In this document: piece after piece, positions 25,015-33,955 of the stretch
Layout of the letters: each line of letters begins with the position of its first letter
Numbering within the stretch: position 1 is the first letter of the stretch
Assembly: GCF_002113375.1 (NCBI RefSeq)
Contig: NZ_NEHO01000017.1
Location: 56,293 to 120,292 of the forward strand
DNA length: 64,000 bases
Direction of reading: 5' to 3'
DNA from: Pseudomonas sp. R37(2017)
GTDB taxonomy: Bacteria > Pseudomonadota > Gammaproteobacteria > Pseudomonadales > Pseudomonadaceae
Notes under the pieces: model-generated
Database searches by the model: none
The model's input: the letters and a program-made list of their open reading frames with translations, nothing else
Told to the model about the DNA's origin: nothing
Translations under genes and position numbers: made by a program

Positions 25015-26367
25015 CTAGCGGCGGTAACCCGAGCCGGAATGTTGCGGAGGTAACTGCGCCCCTTCGCGAAACAGCTTTTCGCGCAAGGTGCCGCTGTCGT
25101 ACGCGGTCTTGTAGGAGCCCCGCCGTTGCAACTCGGGGATCACCAGCTCGATGAAGTCCTCATAGCTTTCCGGCGTGACGATGCGGGTCAGGTTGAAGCC
25201 GTCCAGTCCGGTTTCGGCGATCCACGATTCCAGCTCATCGGCCACTTGCTGCGGTGAACCGACCACGGTGATGTAGCGACCGCCGAGGGCGTGTTGTTCG
25301 AGCAGTTTGCGCCGGGTCCAGTCGTTGTTTTGCAGGTGTTTAGTGGCGGACTGGATCGCGTTGCTCTTGACGTACTGGATCGGTTCGTCGATTTCATACT
25401 GAGAAAAATCGATCCCGGTGGACGCCGAAAAGTGCGCCACGCCGGCCTCGGCACTGGCGTAGCTCAGGTATTCGGCGTGCTTGGCCCAGGCCAGCTCCTC
25501 GGTGGCGCCGACGATCACGTTCAGCCCCATGAACACCTTGATGTCCTCGGGATTGCGCCCGGCTTCGACGGCACTGGCGCGCACCTTGTCTACCTGCGCC
25601 CTGGTCGATGCCTTGGTCTGGCCACTGATGAACACGCACTCGGCATGCCGCCCGGCGAACAGCATGCCGCGATCCGAGCTGCCGGCCTGGAACAGCACAG
25701 GCGTGCGTTGTGGCGAGGGTTCGCAGAGGTGATAACCCTCGACCTGATAGAACTCGCCCTTGTGTTCGACCTTGTGCACTTTCTCAGGCGAAGCGTAGAT
25801 CCGCTGCTGCGGATCGTTGAGCACCGCGTCGTTTTCCCAGCTGCCCTCCCAGAGTTTGTAGAGCACCTCCAGGTACTCGTCGGCCTGGTCGTAACGACGG
25901 TCATGTTCAACCTGTTCGCTCAGACCCATGGCCTTGGCGGCGCTGTCGAGATAGCCGGTAACGATGTTCCAGCCGACACGCCCGCGGCTCAGGTGATCCA
26001 GCGTCGACAGGCGGCGGGCGAACAGATAGGGCGCTTCGTAGGTGAGGTTGGCGGTCAGGCCGAAACCGAGGTTTCGGGTGACAGCCGCCATGGCCGAGAC
26101 CAGCAATAGTGGGTCGTTGACCGGTAGCTGGATCGACTCCTTGAGCGGCACGTCCAGCGAATTCCGGTAGACGTCGTAGACCCCGACGATGTCGGCGATG
26201 AACAGGCCGTCGAACAGGCCGCGCTCCAGCAATTGCGCCAGTTCGGTCCAGTATTCGAGGGTGTTGTACCGGGTCGAGTTGTCCCGTGGATGAGTCCACA
26301 GGCCATGGTTGATGTGCCCGATGCAGTTCATGTTGAACGCGTTGAGCAGGATCTTCTTCTTGGCCAT
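25015..26367 (-). CDS. NtaA/SnaA/DszA-family FMNH2-dependent monooxygenase
   Basis: A 450-residue luciferase-like flavin monooxygenase. Its N-terminal NAFNMNCIGHINHGLWTHPRD segment and GRVGWNIVTGYLDSAAKAMG motif are diagnostic of the NtaA/SnaA/DszA branch, which oxidises N- or S-containing substrates with reduced FMN from a partner reductase. It directly follows two SfnB-type genes (the ATG abuts the previous stop) and precedes methionine uptake genes, so a sulfone or sulfonate substrate is likely. That is inference. No flavin reductase is encoded nearby. Confidence 0.88.
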   Translation of the reverse strand: MAKKKILLNAFNMNCIGHINHGLWTHPRDNSTRYNTLEYWTELAQLLERGLFDGLFIADIVGVYDVYRNSLDVPLKESIQLPVNDPLLLVSAMAAVTRNLGFGLTANLTYEAPYLFARRLSTLDHLSRGRVGWNIVTGYLDSAAKAMGLSEQVEHDRRYDQADEYLEVLYKLWEGSWENDAVLNDPQQRIYASPEKVHKVEHKGEFYQVEGYHLCEPSPQRTPVLFQAGSSDRGMLFAGRHAECVFISGQTKASTRAQVDKVRASAVEAGRNPEDIKVFMGLNVIVGATEELAWAKHAEYLSYASAEAGVAHFSASTGIDFSQYEIDEPIQYVKSNAIQSATKHLQNNDWTRRKLLEQHALGGRYITVVGSPQQVADELESWIAETGLDGFNLTRIVTPESYEDFIELVIPELQRRGSYKTAYDSGTLREKLFREGAQLPPQHSGSGYRR

Positions 26368-27561
26368 TCAGATGGTCCCCCGCAGTGGCGGGTTTTCATC
26401 GTTGAGGTAGTAATGACCGACGGCGTGATACTTCCAGCGCACCGGGTCGTGCAGGGTGTGCACCCGGGCGTTGCGCCAGTGACGGTCGAGACCATGTTCG
26501 CTCAAGGTCGCCTGGCTGCCGGCCAGTTCGAACAGCGTGCTGCCGGCGGCCAGGGAGATTTCGGTGCTGAGGGCGCGGACCTCGGCGACGGCGATCGACG
26601 CGGCCGCGACAGTCTCGGCGTTCGTGTCGGCCTGGGCCTTGTCGAGGTATTCGCCCGCACGTTCCAGCAGGGCCTCGGCGGCGTGCAGGCGAATGCTCAG
26701 GTGGCCGAAGCTCTTGAGGGTCAGTGGGTCGTCCGTGGCTTTTTCATGGGTGGCGTCGATCCACGGCCGGGTTTTCGTGCGCACGAAGTGCAGTGCATCT
26801 GCAAAGGCGGCGCGGGCGATGCCGGTGTCGATTGCAGCGTGAAGAATCTGCGCCAGCGGGCCGACCGGGGTCGGACGCTCGAAGGCGCTTTGAAACGGGA
26901 GGACATCTTGCGATGCGACATAGACGTCTTCGAACACCACCGAACCGCTGCCGGTAGTGCGCTGTCCGAAGCCGCTCCAGTCGTCGATCACGGTCAGACC
27001 CTTGCTGTCGCGTGGGACGAACGCCAGTTGCTGCACGCCGTTTTCATCCACGACCGAAGTGGGAATGCGCTGGGCGTAGATCGCACCCGTGGCGTAGAAC
27101 TTGCGACCATTGATGCGATAGCCGTTGCCGTCGCGCGTCAGGCGGGTGACGCGATCGTGTGCGGTTTTGGTGCCAAGTTCGGCGAGGGCATTACCGAAGC
27201 GCTGGCCGGCCAGTACTTCGGCATAAAGACGTTTTTTCTGCTCGGGGTTGCCGTTCACGCGCAGCACTTCGAGGGCGTAGAAATGGTTCTGTGGAATCTG
27301 CCCCAGTGAGCCGTCGGCCTGGGCAATCAAGGCGATCACCTTGGCCAGGGTGACGTTGGAAACGCCGGCGCCGCCATACTCTTTCGGCACGCTGATGCCC
27401 CACAGGCCCGAGCGGGAAAATGCCTCCAGTTCCGGGTGTGGCAAGCGGCGTTCGCGGTCGCGCAGGGCGCTGTCGCGTTTGAAGTCTTCGGCCAGGTCGC
27501 TGGCGACGATCAGGGCTTGTTCATCGCTGGTGATGACCGCGACGTGCTGAGAACTTGTCAT
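26368..27561 (-). CDS. sfnB: SfnB-family flavin-dependent oxidoreductase
   Basis: A 397-residue acyl-CoA-dehydrogenase-fold protein. Motifs such as GGAGVSNVTLAKVIALIAQADGS, DDWSGFGQRTTGSGSV and the C-terminal LDRHWRNARVHTLHDPVRWK identify the sulfur-acquisition SfnB family. SfnB is linked to dimethyl-sulfone and alkanesulfonate use. I chose the ATG at 27561 because TGGAG lies 9 nt upstream. An ATG at 27585 that overlaps the previous stop is an alternative. It is a tandem paralogue of the next gene upstream. Confidence 0.88.
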   Translation of the reverse strand: MTSSQHVAVITSDEQALIVASDLAEDFKRDSALRDRERRLPHPELEAFSRSGLWGISVPKEYGGAGVSNVTLAKVIALIAQADGSLGQIPQNHFYALEVLRVNGNPEQKKRLYAEVLAGQRFGNALAELGTKTAHDRVTRLTRDGNGYRINGRKFYATGAIYAQRIPTSVVDENGVQQLAFVPRDSKGLTVIDDWSGFGQRTTGSGSVVFEDVYVASQDVLPFQSAFERPTPVGPLAQILHAAIDTGIARAAFADALHFVRTKTRPWIDATHEKATDDPLTLKSFGHLSIRLHAAEALLERAGEYLDKAQADTNAETVAAASIAVAEVRALSTEISLAAGSTLFELAGSQATLSEHGLDRHWRNARVHTLHDPVRWKYHAVGHYYLNDENPPLRGTI

Positions 27562-27584
27562 GTGTTTCTCCAGATGTCTGGTCA

Positions 27585-28817
27585 TCAGATCCAGGAATGC
27601 CGGGCCGGCAGCGTGCCGTTGAGGCGATAGGCACCGATGGCGTGATATTTCCAGCGCACCGGATCGTGCAGGGTGTGCACCCGGGCGTTGCGCCAGTGAC
27701 GGTCGAGGTTGAATTCGGCGAGGGTCGCGCGGCTGCCGGCCAGTTCGAACAGCTTTTCGCTGGCCAGCAACGAGATCTCGGTGGTCAGCACCTTGGCTTC
27801 GGCCACGGCGATCGAGGCGCGGGCGGCGGACTCGGCGGTGAGCGGCGCGGCGCTGACTTCATCGAGCACTTGCCCGGCCTTGCGCAGCAGGGCTTCGGCG
27901 GCGTGCAATTCGATTTTCAGCTTGCCGATATCGGCGATCACGTACAGATCATCGCTGGCCCGTTCGACATTGGCGTCGATCCACGGCCGGGCGCGGGTTT
28001 TCACGAAGTCGATGGCGTCGTCGATGGCGCCTCGGGCGATACCTGCATCGATGGCCGCTTGAATCAATTGGGAGACAGCGCCCTGGATGTTCGGCGTGTC
28101 GTTGATCCGCCAGTTATCCACAACCAGTTCGGCTTCGACCTGCACGTTGTTGAGCAAAATCGTGCCGCTGGCGGTGGTGCGCTGGCCAAAGCCGGACCAG
28201 TCATCGACGATGCGCAATCCCGGCGTGCCGCGACGGATGAATGCCAGCACTTGTTTGCCGTCGTCGTTCAATGCCTTGACCGCGACCCAATGGGCGAACA
28301 GGGCACCGGTGGAGTAGAACTTCTGGCCGTTGAGGACGCCATCGGCGCTGAGGCGTGCCTTCAGTTCCAGGGTGTTGCCGGTGCCGCGTTCAGGCCCGGC
28401 ATTGCCGATGCGCCAGCCCTCGAGGACGCTTTTGAACAGGTGTCTTTTCTGCGCTTCGGTGGCACTGCCGAGTATCAGGTTAAGAATGCCGAACTGGTTT
28501 TGCGGGATCTGTCCGAGCGCCGGGTCGGCGGCGGAAATGATCGCGAAGACCTTGGCCAGGGTGACGAACGAAACCTGCGGACCACCGTACTCGCGGGGGA
28601 TGGAAATGCTGCCCAGGCCGCTGCGGGTGAACTGTTCGATTTCAGACCATGGGAGCTTGCGCTGCCGGTCACGTTTGTCGGCGTGCAGGCGCGCGACTTG
28701 CGCCAGTTCGTGGGCCGCCTTGATGGCTTGAGCATCGTTGCGCAGGATTTTTGCGGGCAACAACAAGGGGGCGATGTCCAGGTCACTCTGGACGATTGCA
28801 TCTGCCAGACTGGACAT
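27585..28817 (-). CDS. sfnB: SfnB-family flavin-dependent oxidoreductase, second copy
   Basis: A 410-residue protein of the same family, with DDWSGFGQRTTASGTI and LDRHWRNARVHTLHDPVRWK matching its neighbour almost exactly, while the N-terminal third differs. It is the first gene of the operon sfnB-sfnB-monooxygenase. GGGAG precedes the ATG. Two copies in tandem suggest duplication followed by divergence towards different substrates. Confidence 0.88.
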   Translation of the reverse strand: MSSLADAIVQSDLDIAPLLLPAKILRNDAQAIKAAHELAQVARLHADKRDRQRKLPWSEIEQFTRSGLGSISIPREYGGPQVSFVTLAKVFAIISAADPALGQIPQNQFGILNLILGSATEAQKRHLFKSVLEGWRIGNAGPERGTGNTLELKARLSADGVLNGQKFYSTGALFAHWVAVKALNDDGKQVLAFIRRGTPGLRIVDDWSGFGQRTTASGTILLNNVQVEAELVVDNWRINDTPNIQGAVSQLIQAAIDAGIARGAIDDAIDFVKTRARPWIDANVERASDDLYVIADIGKLKIELHAAEALLRKAGQVLDEVSAAPLTAESAARASIAVAEAKVLTTEISLLASEKLFELAGSRATLAEFNLDRHWRNARVHTLHDPVRWKYHAIGAYRLNGTLPARHSWI

Positions 28818-29049
28818 CAGCGCCGCTCCCTGGCTGCACGCAATGCCCTGGCGATCTGCACTGGGGTGATTGTGTTCCGGACCATACCTACCTCACATCT
28901 CATGGAAGCGCCGCGTGTGGCGGCGCATGAAAACAAGAATGTCCGGTGGTCCGGTTTATATACCCTAAGCGTGTATAAATATTTTTTGAACTAACTTTTA
29001 GGAATATACATAGAAGGATGATCCCGCTGCTGTGAGCGCCCCCCTGTAT
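28818..29049 (-). promoter_or_regulatory. Promoter region of the organosulfur operon
   Basis: The part 28940-29020 is strikingly AT-rich compared with its surroundings and contains a TATAC / GTATA inverse pair (about 28958-28976). This is where the promoter of the leftward operon should lie. A CysB-type control is plausible but not demonstrated by a clean site. Confidence 0.4.
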
Positions 29050-29814
29050 TCATTGCTTGCGGGATTCGGTTGCCTTGAGCACTTTTTTCGAGGGGACTTT
29101 CAGATAAGGATTGGCGCAACCGATCTGCAGCGTACGGGCCGGTGCCCAGCGGGAATTGTTGCCCACCCGGTCGAGAATGCAGTACGTCACTTCCAGCCTC
29201 AGGTCTTCGCCGGCTTCGAGGATGATGGCCGGCGGTACCCAGACCTGGATTGGTTGGCCCACATTGGCGGACTTGAGCTTTGGCAGATCCATGCGCACAT
29301 CGCCCCAGCGCAGTGTGATTTCGTCGTCGACGGCCATGTTCAAATACGGCTCGATGGTCAAGGGCACGCCGCGTTTGACCTGGCTCGGATTGACCCCCTG
29401 ACGGCGAATCGCCTCGGGAATGCCCACCGGCGCCAGGCACTGGTTTTCATCGCCGCATAGCGCGGAGGGTTGGCCGCCTGGGCAATCGAGTTTGATCTGC
29501 ACGTTGCAGCTGGCCGATATCGCCGGGCCCAGGCCAACCTGCATGATCCGGTAGTGAATGCGCGAAGTACCGTTGGCGACAAAACTTTCAGGCACCCGCA
29601 GTTGCACCGGTCGCCCGACATCATTGGCCGTCAGCACGCGGGAGGCCACGTAGCAGTTGTCCCAGAACAGTTCGATCAGGTCGCCTGCGTCCATGGTGGG
29701 GTAGGGTGGCACGTCGATCAGCAGATGCGCAGCGCAAGTGACGTTGATGGCGGTCTTGTTGGATTGCGCCAGGGTCGGGGCGCAAAGCCCGGATTTGTTC
29801 GGGGTGCTGTTCAT
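29050..29814 (-). CDS. Hypothetical protein with two beta-sandwich-like repeats
   Basis: A 254-residue protein without signal peptide. Two halves of about 110 residues are related: LTANDVGRPVQLRVPESFV near residue 70 corresponds to LKSANVGQPIQVWVPPAIIL near 185, each followed by a beta-rich RIHYRIM / RLEVTYCI segment. Several cysteines occur. This looks like the immunoglobulin-like repeat proteins common in fluorescent pseudomonads; a function cannot be given. AAGGAG lies 5 nt before the ATG at 29814. Confidence 0.7.
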   Translation of the reverse strand: MNSTPNKSGLCAPTLAQSNKTAINVTCAAHLLIDVPPYPTMDAGDLIELFWDNCYVASRVLTANDVGRPVQLRVPESFVANGTSRIHYRIMQVGLGPAISASCNVQIKLDCPGGQPSALCGDENQCLAPVGIPEAIRRQGVNPSQVKRGVPLTIEPYLNMAVDDEITLRWGDVRMDLPKLKSANVGQPIQVWVPPAIILEAGEDLRLEVTYCILDRVGNNSRWAPARTLQIGCANPYLKVPSKKVLKATESRKQ

Positions 29815-29934
29815 GAAGTCTCCTTGAAGTCTTGCAACGAAGTCCGTTTCTGGCATATCAAAAACAAAAGCTCGAATAGAAGAAACACTCATTGACAATG
29901 ATTCAAACGTGAAGAGAGTTGTTGGCTGGGGACT

Positions 29935-29963
29935 AGATAAAAGTTGGATGGATCAAGTGTCAA
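29935..29963 (-). promoter_or_regulatory. Sigma-70-type promoter
   Basis: On the minus strand TTGACA (29963-29958) and TTATCT (29940-29935) are separated by 17 bp, about 120 bp upstream of the hypothetical gene's start codon. Confidence 0.5.
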
Positions 29964-30244
29964 TCAGATTTATTAGTAATAGAGGGTATAGGGTTTTATT
30001 CAGAAAGCTCCTACGGTTTCAAGTAAATAAACCATGCCTGTTTGTCGAGTTTTTCTGCTGAAAGCCCAGCGTTATAGGCGGATTTGCACAAATCCTCGGC
30101 TCCGCTTTGCAGTAAGCATGTATGTGCCGCGCATGCGTGCAAAGCAGGCATGTCGAGCAAAAGAGTCTGGGTTGGTAATAATGAGAGATATTTGAAGAGC
30201 GGTAACTTCCATCCATGGAAGTTTGCCGTTGTTGCGTAGGGTTG
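29964..30244. other. Gene-free AT-rich stretch
   Basis: About 280 bp between the promoter of the beta-repeat gene and the end of tcyN. It is less GC-rich than the rest. I saw no convincing gene or strong hairpin in it. Confidence 0.4.
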
Positions 30245-31000
30245 TTAGTTGTGAGCGTTGTTCAGGAATTTGCTCAGGAACTGTTTGGTCCGTTCTTCTT
30301 TCGGATTGGCAAACAACGCCTTCGCTTCGCCTTGCTCGACGATCACGCCCTTGTCGAAAAACACCACGCGATTGGCCACGTCCCGGGCGAAACCCATTTC
30401 GTGGGTGACGATCACCATGGTGCGCTTCTCTTCGGCGAGGCCGCGGATGGTCGCCAGCACCTCACCCACCAGTTCCGGGTCGAGGGCCGAGGTTGGCTCG
30501 TCGAACAGGATCACTTCCGGTTCCATCGCCAGCGCCCGGGCAATCGCCACACGCTGTTGCTGGCCGCCGGAGAGGCGACGCGGGTAAGCGTCCTCCTTGC
30601 CCGCCAGGCCAACCTTGGCCAGGAGCTTTTTACCCAGGGTAACGGCGTCGGCGTGCGGGGTCTTCTTGACCACGGTCGGGCCTTCGATGACGTTTTCCAG
30701 CGCCGTGCGATGGGGGAACAGGTTGAAGTTCTGGAACACGAAGCCCACATGCTGGCGCAAACGGCGCACCAGGCTCTGCTGCTGGTTCAGGGGACGGCTG
30801 GTATCGATCTCGATATCGCCGACCTTGATCCGGCCGCTGGTGGGTTCCTCCAGAAAATTCAGGCAACGCAGGAAGGTGGTCTTGCCCGAACCGCTGGGGC
30901 CGATGATCGCCACCACCTCGCCTTCCTTGACCTCAAGATCGATGCCCTTGAGCACGACTTGACCCTTGAACTGCTTTGTCAGTTTTTCCACGACAATCAT
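30245..31000 (-). CDS. tcyN: Cystine ABC transporter ATPase
   Basis: A 251-residue polar-amino-acid-type ATPase. Walker A (GPSGSGKTT) is near residue 34, the signature LSGGQQQR near 144, and Walker B (VILFDEPTS) near 165. With the permease and binding protein encoded upstream it forms a TcyJLN (FliY-YecSC)-type importer for cystine and related sulfur compounds. Confidence 0.92.
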   Translation of the reverse strand: MIVVEKLTKQFKGQVVLKGIDLEVKEGEVVAIIGPSGSGKTTFLRCLNFLEEPTSGRIKVGDIEIDTSRPLNQQQSLVRRLRQHVGFVFQNFNLFPHRTALENVIEGPTVVKKTPHADAVTLGKKLLAKVGLAGKEDAYPRRLSGGQQQRVAIARALAMEPEVILFDEPTSALDPELVGEVLATIRGLAEEKRTMVIVTHEMGFARDVANRVVFFDKGVIVEQGEAKALFANPKEERTKQFLSKFLNNAHN

Positions 31001-31004
31001 GGGG

Positions 31005-31670
31005 TCAGGACTCCTGGTCGTGCCGATTGACCCGTGCTTCCAACTGGTTCTGCAGGTGCGACAGCACCGTGGCCAGAATCCAGTAGATCAGCGCGGCGGC
31101 AAGATACATGGTGAAGACTTCGAAAGTCCGGGCGGTAATCAGTTGCGCCTGACGGAACAGCTCCGGCACCTGGATGGTAGCGGCCAGCGCCGTGTCCTTG
31201 ACCAGTGAAATGAAGCTGTTGCCCAGCGGTGGCAATGCGGTGCGCATTGCCTGCGGCAGGATGGCCCGGCGCAGGGTCTGCGCGCGGGTCATGCCGATAC
31301 TGGCAGCGGCTTCCCACTGGCCGCGTTCGATCGAACCGATCGCGGCGCGCAGGATTTCACAGGCATAGGCGGCCATGTTCAGCGAGAAACCGATCAGGGC
31401 CGCCGGCAGCGGATCAAGCTCCATACCCAATTGCGGCAAGCCGTAATAGATCACGAACAGTTGCACCAGCAACGGCGTGCCGCGAAAGAACGACACGTAG
31501 ATGCGGGCCAGCCAACTGACCGATTTGAAGCGAGACAGGCGCATCAGCGCCAGGCCGAACCCCATTACCAGGCCGAAGAACATCCCGCCCAGGCTGAGGA
31601 TGACGGTGTAATACGCGCCCTTGAGCAGAAAGGGCGCGGAGTCCAGTGCGAGTTGGAAAGCTGCTTCCAT
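31005..31670 (-). CDS. tcyL: Cystine ABC transporter permease
   Basis: A 221-residue permease with four to five transmembrane segments. The EAA-type loop (WEAAASIGMTRAQTLRRAILP) lies near residues 141-161. YVSFFRGTPLLVQLFVIYYGLPQ is typical of YecS/TcyL. It overlaps the binding-protein gene by one base. Confidence 0.92.
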   Translation of the reverse strand: MEAAFQLALDSAPFLLKGAYYTVILSLGGMFFGLVMGFGLALMRLSRFKSVSWLARIYVSFFRGTPLLVQLFVIYYGLPQLGMELDPLPAALIGFSLNMAAYACEILRAAIGSIERGQWEAAASIGMTRAQTLRRAILPQAMRTALPPLGNSFISLVKDTALAATIQVPELFRQAQLITARTFEVFTMYLAAALIYWILATVLSHLQNQLEARVNRHDQES

Positions 31671-32470
31671 TATTTGGTGACGTCAGCTTGGAAGTACTTT
31701 TCCGAGATCTTTGCCAGGGTGCCGTCGGCACGCAGCTCGTCGAGGGCCTTGTTCACGGCAGCCAGCAGTTCCGGCTCGCCCTTGCGCAGGGCAATACCGG
31801 ATTCCTGGCGGGAGAACGCCTGGCCGGCAGCGACGGTTTTCGGTGCTTTCTTGGCGTATTCAAGAGCGGCCAGGCGGTCGATCAGGATGGCGTCGGTACG
31901 GCCGTTGTTCAGGTCTGCGAACTTGGTCGGATCATCGTCATAGGTGCGCACGTCGGCACCCGGCACGTTGGCTCTCACCCATTGTTCGTAGTTGGTGCCA
32001 AGGCCCACACCGACTTTCTTGCCGGACAGGTCAGCGGCGGTCTTGATGTTCAGCGCGGCTTCCTTGTCCTTCAGCACCAGCGCCTGAATTCCGGAAATGG
32101 TGTACGGCTCGGAGAAGTCATACTTCTTCTTGCGTTCGTCGGAGATGGTCACCTGGTTGACCACTACGTCCAGACGCTTGGATTCCAGGGCGGCGAGGAT
32201 GCCGTCCCACTTGGTTGGCTGAATCTTGGCCTTGACGCCCAGCTTCTGGGCCAGGGCCTCGGAGAGCTCGACCTCGAAACCCGCAAGCTTGCCGTTTTCA
32301 TCAACGAAACTGAACGGTGGGTAGGTGCCTTCCAGGCCGACGTTGATCACGCCTTTGTCCTTGATTTGTTGCAGTTGTTCACCGGCAACCGCCTGGCCGA
32401 TCAGGCCGGCGCTCAGTGCCAGGCCCAGCGAGCCCACCAGCAGGTTGCGACGTAGTGCGGAAAAATTCAT
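31670..32470 (-). CDS. tcyJ: Cystine-binding periplasmic protein
   Basis: A 266-residue binding protein of the bacterial extracellular solute-binding family 3. The signal peptide is cleaved after AVAG near residue 28. KDKGVINVGLEGTYPPFSFVDENGK is the characteristic start of the mature domain of FliY/TcyJ. It is first in the tcyJLN operon. A palindrome lies about 165 bp upstream, then the D-cysteine desulfhydrase gene. Confidence 0.92.
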   Translation of the reverse strand: MNFSALRRNLLVGSLGLALSAGLIGQAVAGEQLQQIKDKGVINVGLEGTYPPFSFVDENGKLAGFEVELSEALAQKLGVKAKIQPTKWDGILAALESKRLDVVVNQVTISDERKKKYDFSEPYTISGIQALVLKDKEAALNIKTAADLSGKKVGVGLGTNYEQWVRANVPGADVRTYDDDPTKFADLNNGRTDAILIDRLAALEYAKKAPKTVAAGQAFSRQESGIALRKGEPELLAAVNKALDELRADGTLAKISEKYFQADVTK

Positions 32471-32633
32471 GACAAGCCCCTGTGTTTTCTTATGGAAGAC
32501 GCTTAAGGAAAGTTGGCGAATTCGGGATTCGGACGACTGCGATATCCTGCCTTAAAGCAGCGTATGCGTCTCTCGCGAAATTCGCCTGTGGCATGACTAT
32601 ATGATGGCGTTTTTAGATTAGAAAATAATAATT

Positions 32634-32663
32634 AATATTCTGCTTATTCTACTTTGGAATATT
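32634..32663. promoter_or_regulatory. AT-rich palindrome upstream of tcyJ
   Basis: AATATTC (32634-32640) and GAATATT (32657-32663) are perfect inverse arms with a 16-bp spacer, in an AT-rich patch. It is a candidate activator site, possibly CysB, for the tcy operon. Confidence 0.45.
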
Positions 32664-32676
32664 TTAAGTTTTTTAC

Positions 32677-32776
32677 TGTAGGAGCGAGCACGCTCGCGAT
32701 GTTCGTCAACGATAACGCTGGCAACCTGACACCCCGCGGTGCCCTGTCGTCCATCGCGAGCCTGCTCGCTCCTACA
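32677..32776. repeat. REPIN overlapping the end of dcyD
   Basis: The left REP starts TGTAGGAGCGAGCACGCTCG and the right copy ends CTCGCTCCTACA. The right copy supplies the TAG stop (32774-32772) of the leftward dcyD gene. Confidence 0.85.
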
Positions 32777-33764
32777 GGAAGTCCTTGTAGGCAAACAACG
32801 CCGGTGCCCCACCGGTATGCAGGAAGATGATCGGGCCGTCGTCGAAACGCTGACGCCCGATCCCGTCCAGCAAGCCCGCCATGGCCTTGCCAGTGTAGAC
32901 CGGGTCCAGCAGCAAGCCTTCGTGACCCGCCAGCAGTTTCACCGCCGCCAGCGTCCCGGCATTCGGCTCGCCATAACGTGGGGCGAAATACTCATCCCAC
33001 AACTCGACCTTGAAAGCGTCCGGCAGGCTCACACCCAACAGCTCGGCGGTGCGTTCGGCCAGGCCTTGAACCTTTGGCCGCTGATCTTCATCGCTGCGCG
33101 AAACCGTCACGCCGATCACTGGCAGATCAGGCAGTGCTTCACTCAAGGCCAGGGCCAGACCGCTGTGGGTGCCGGCGCTGCCCGAGGCCAGGACGACAGC
33201 GGCGAAGGTCAGGCCGGTGTCCTTGATCTGCTCGGCCAGTTCCAGCCCTGCGCGCACATAACCCAGGGCGCCCAGCGCATTGGAGCCACCGATCGGCACC
33301 AGGTACGGCTTCTTGCCATTGCTGCGCAGTCGGCCCGCCAGGGCCTGCAATTGCTCATCGGCGTTGTCGAGGTTTTCCACCCGTTCGACCTTGGCATCGA
33401 ACAGGTCGAGCAGCAGCCGGTTGCCGTTGCCGATGTAATTGCTGTCATCGGTGCCGAGGGGGTTTTCCAGAAGGGCGACGCAGCCCAGACCCAGTTTTGC
33501 CGCAATGGCCGCGGTCTGGCGTACGTGGTTCGATTGCAATGCGCCGGCGGTGATCAAGGTATCGGCACCCTGGGCCAGCGCATCGGCGGCCAGATACTCG
33601 AGTTTGCGCAGCTTGTTGCCCCCCATCGCCAGCGGCGTCAGGTCATCGCGCTTGACGTACAGGTCGCGGCCCAGCCAGGTCGACAGGCGTTCGAGTTTTT
33701 CCAGGGCGGTGGGTTGACCGAGCAGGTCGAGACGGTTAAAGCGGGCGAGCTGTTGTTTGATCAT
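32772..33764 (-). CDS. dcyD: D-cysteine desulfhydrase
   Basis: A 330-residue PLP enzyme of the ACC-deaminase/D-cysteine desulfhydrase family. The PLP lysine lies in MGGNKLRKLEYL near residue 50, with AGALQSNHVRQTAA near 75, VPIGGSNALGALGY near 160 and TGGAPALFAY at the C-terminus. It converts D-cysteine to pyruvate, sulfide and ammonia. In E. coli the gene is next to the cystine transporter genes, as here. I chose the start at 33764 because it matches the family N-terminus; an in-frame start 31 codons earlier would give an atypical extension. Confidence 0.9.
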   Translation of the reverse strand: MIKQQLARFNRLDLLGQPTALEKLERLSTWLGRDLYVKRDDLTPLAMGGNKLRKLEYLAADALAQGADTLITAGALQSNHVRQTAAIAAKLGLGCVALLENPLGTDDSNYIGNGNRLLLDLFDAKVERVENLDNADEQLQALAGRLRSNGKKPYLVPIGGSNALGALGYVRAGLELAEQIKDTGLTFAAVVLASGSAGTHSGLALALSEALPDLPVIGVTVSRSDEDQRPKVQGLAERTAELLGVSLPDAFKVELWDEYFAPRYGEPNAGTLAAVKLLAGHEGLLLDPVYTGKAMAGLLDGIGRQRFDDGPIIFLHTGGAPALFAYKDFL

Positions 33765-33955
33765 GGGTCCGTACTGGCCGTGGAAGATCTCAGGACTATA
33801 GGCAGGCCCAAAAGCCGGGGCAACCGCCAATCGCTTATAGCCAATCGGACTGAGCACAGCATTATTGGTTCTTAATTTGCCTTGCGACCCTTGCCGTAAA
33901 GTAATCGTCGTCAGTGCGGCCAGACAGTCCGGTCGCCCGTGAGGAGTTTTTTACC

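Noticed and set aside
30019..30216. A 65-codon leftward frame between the beta-repeat gene and tcyN.
   Set aside because: Low-quality composition, no ribosome-binding site and no recognisable similarity.
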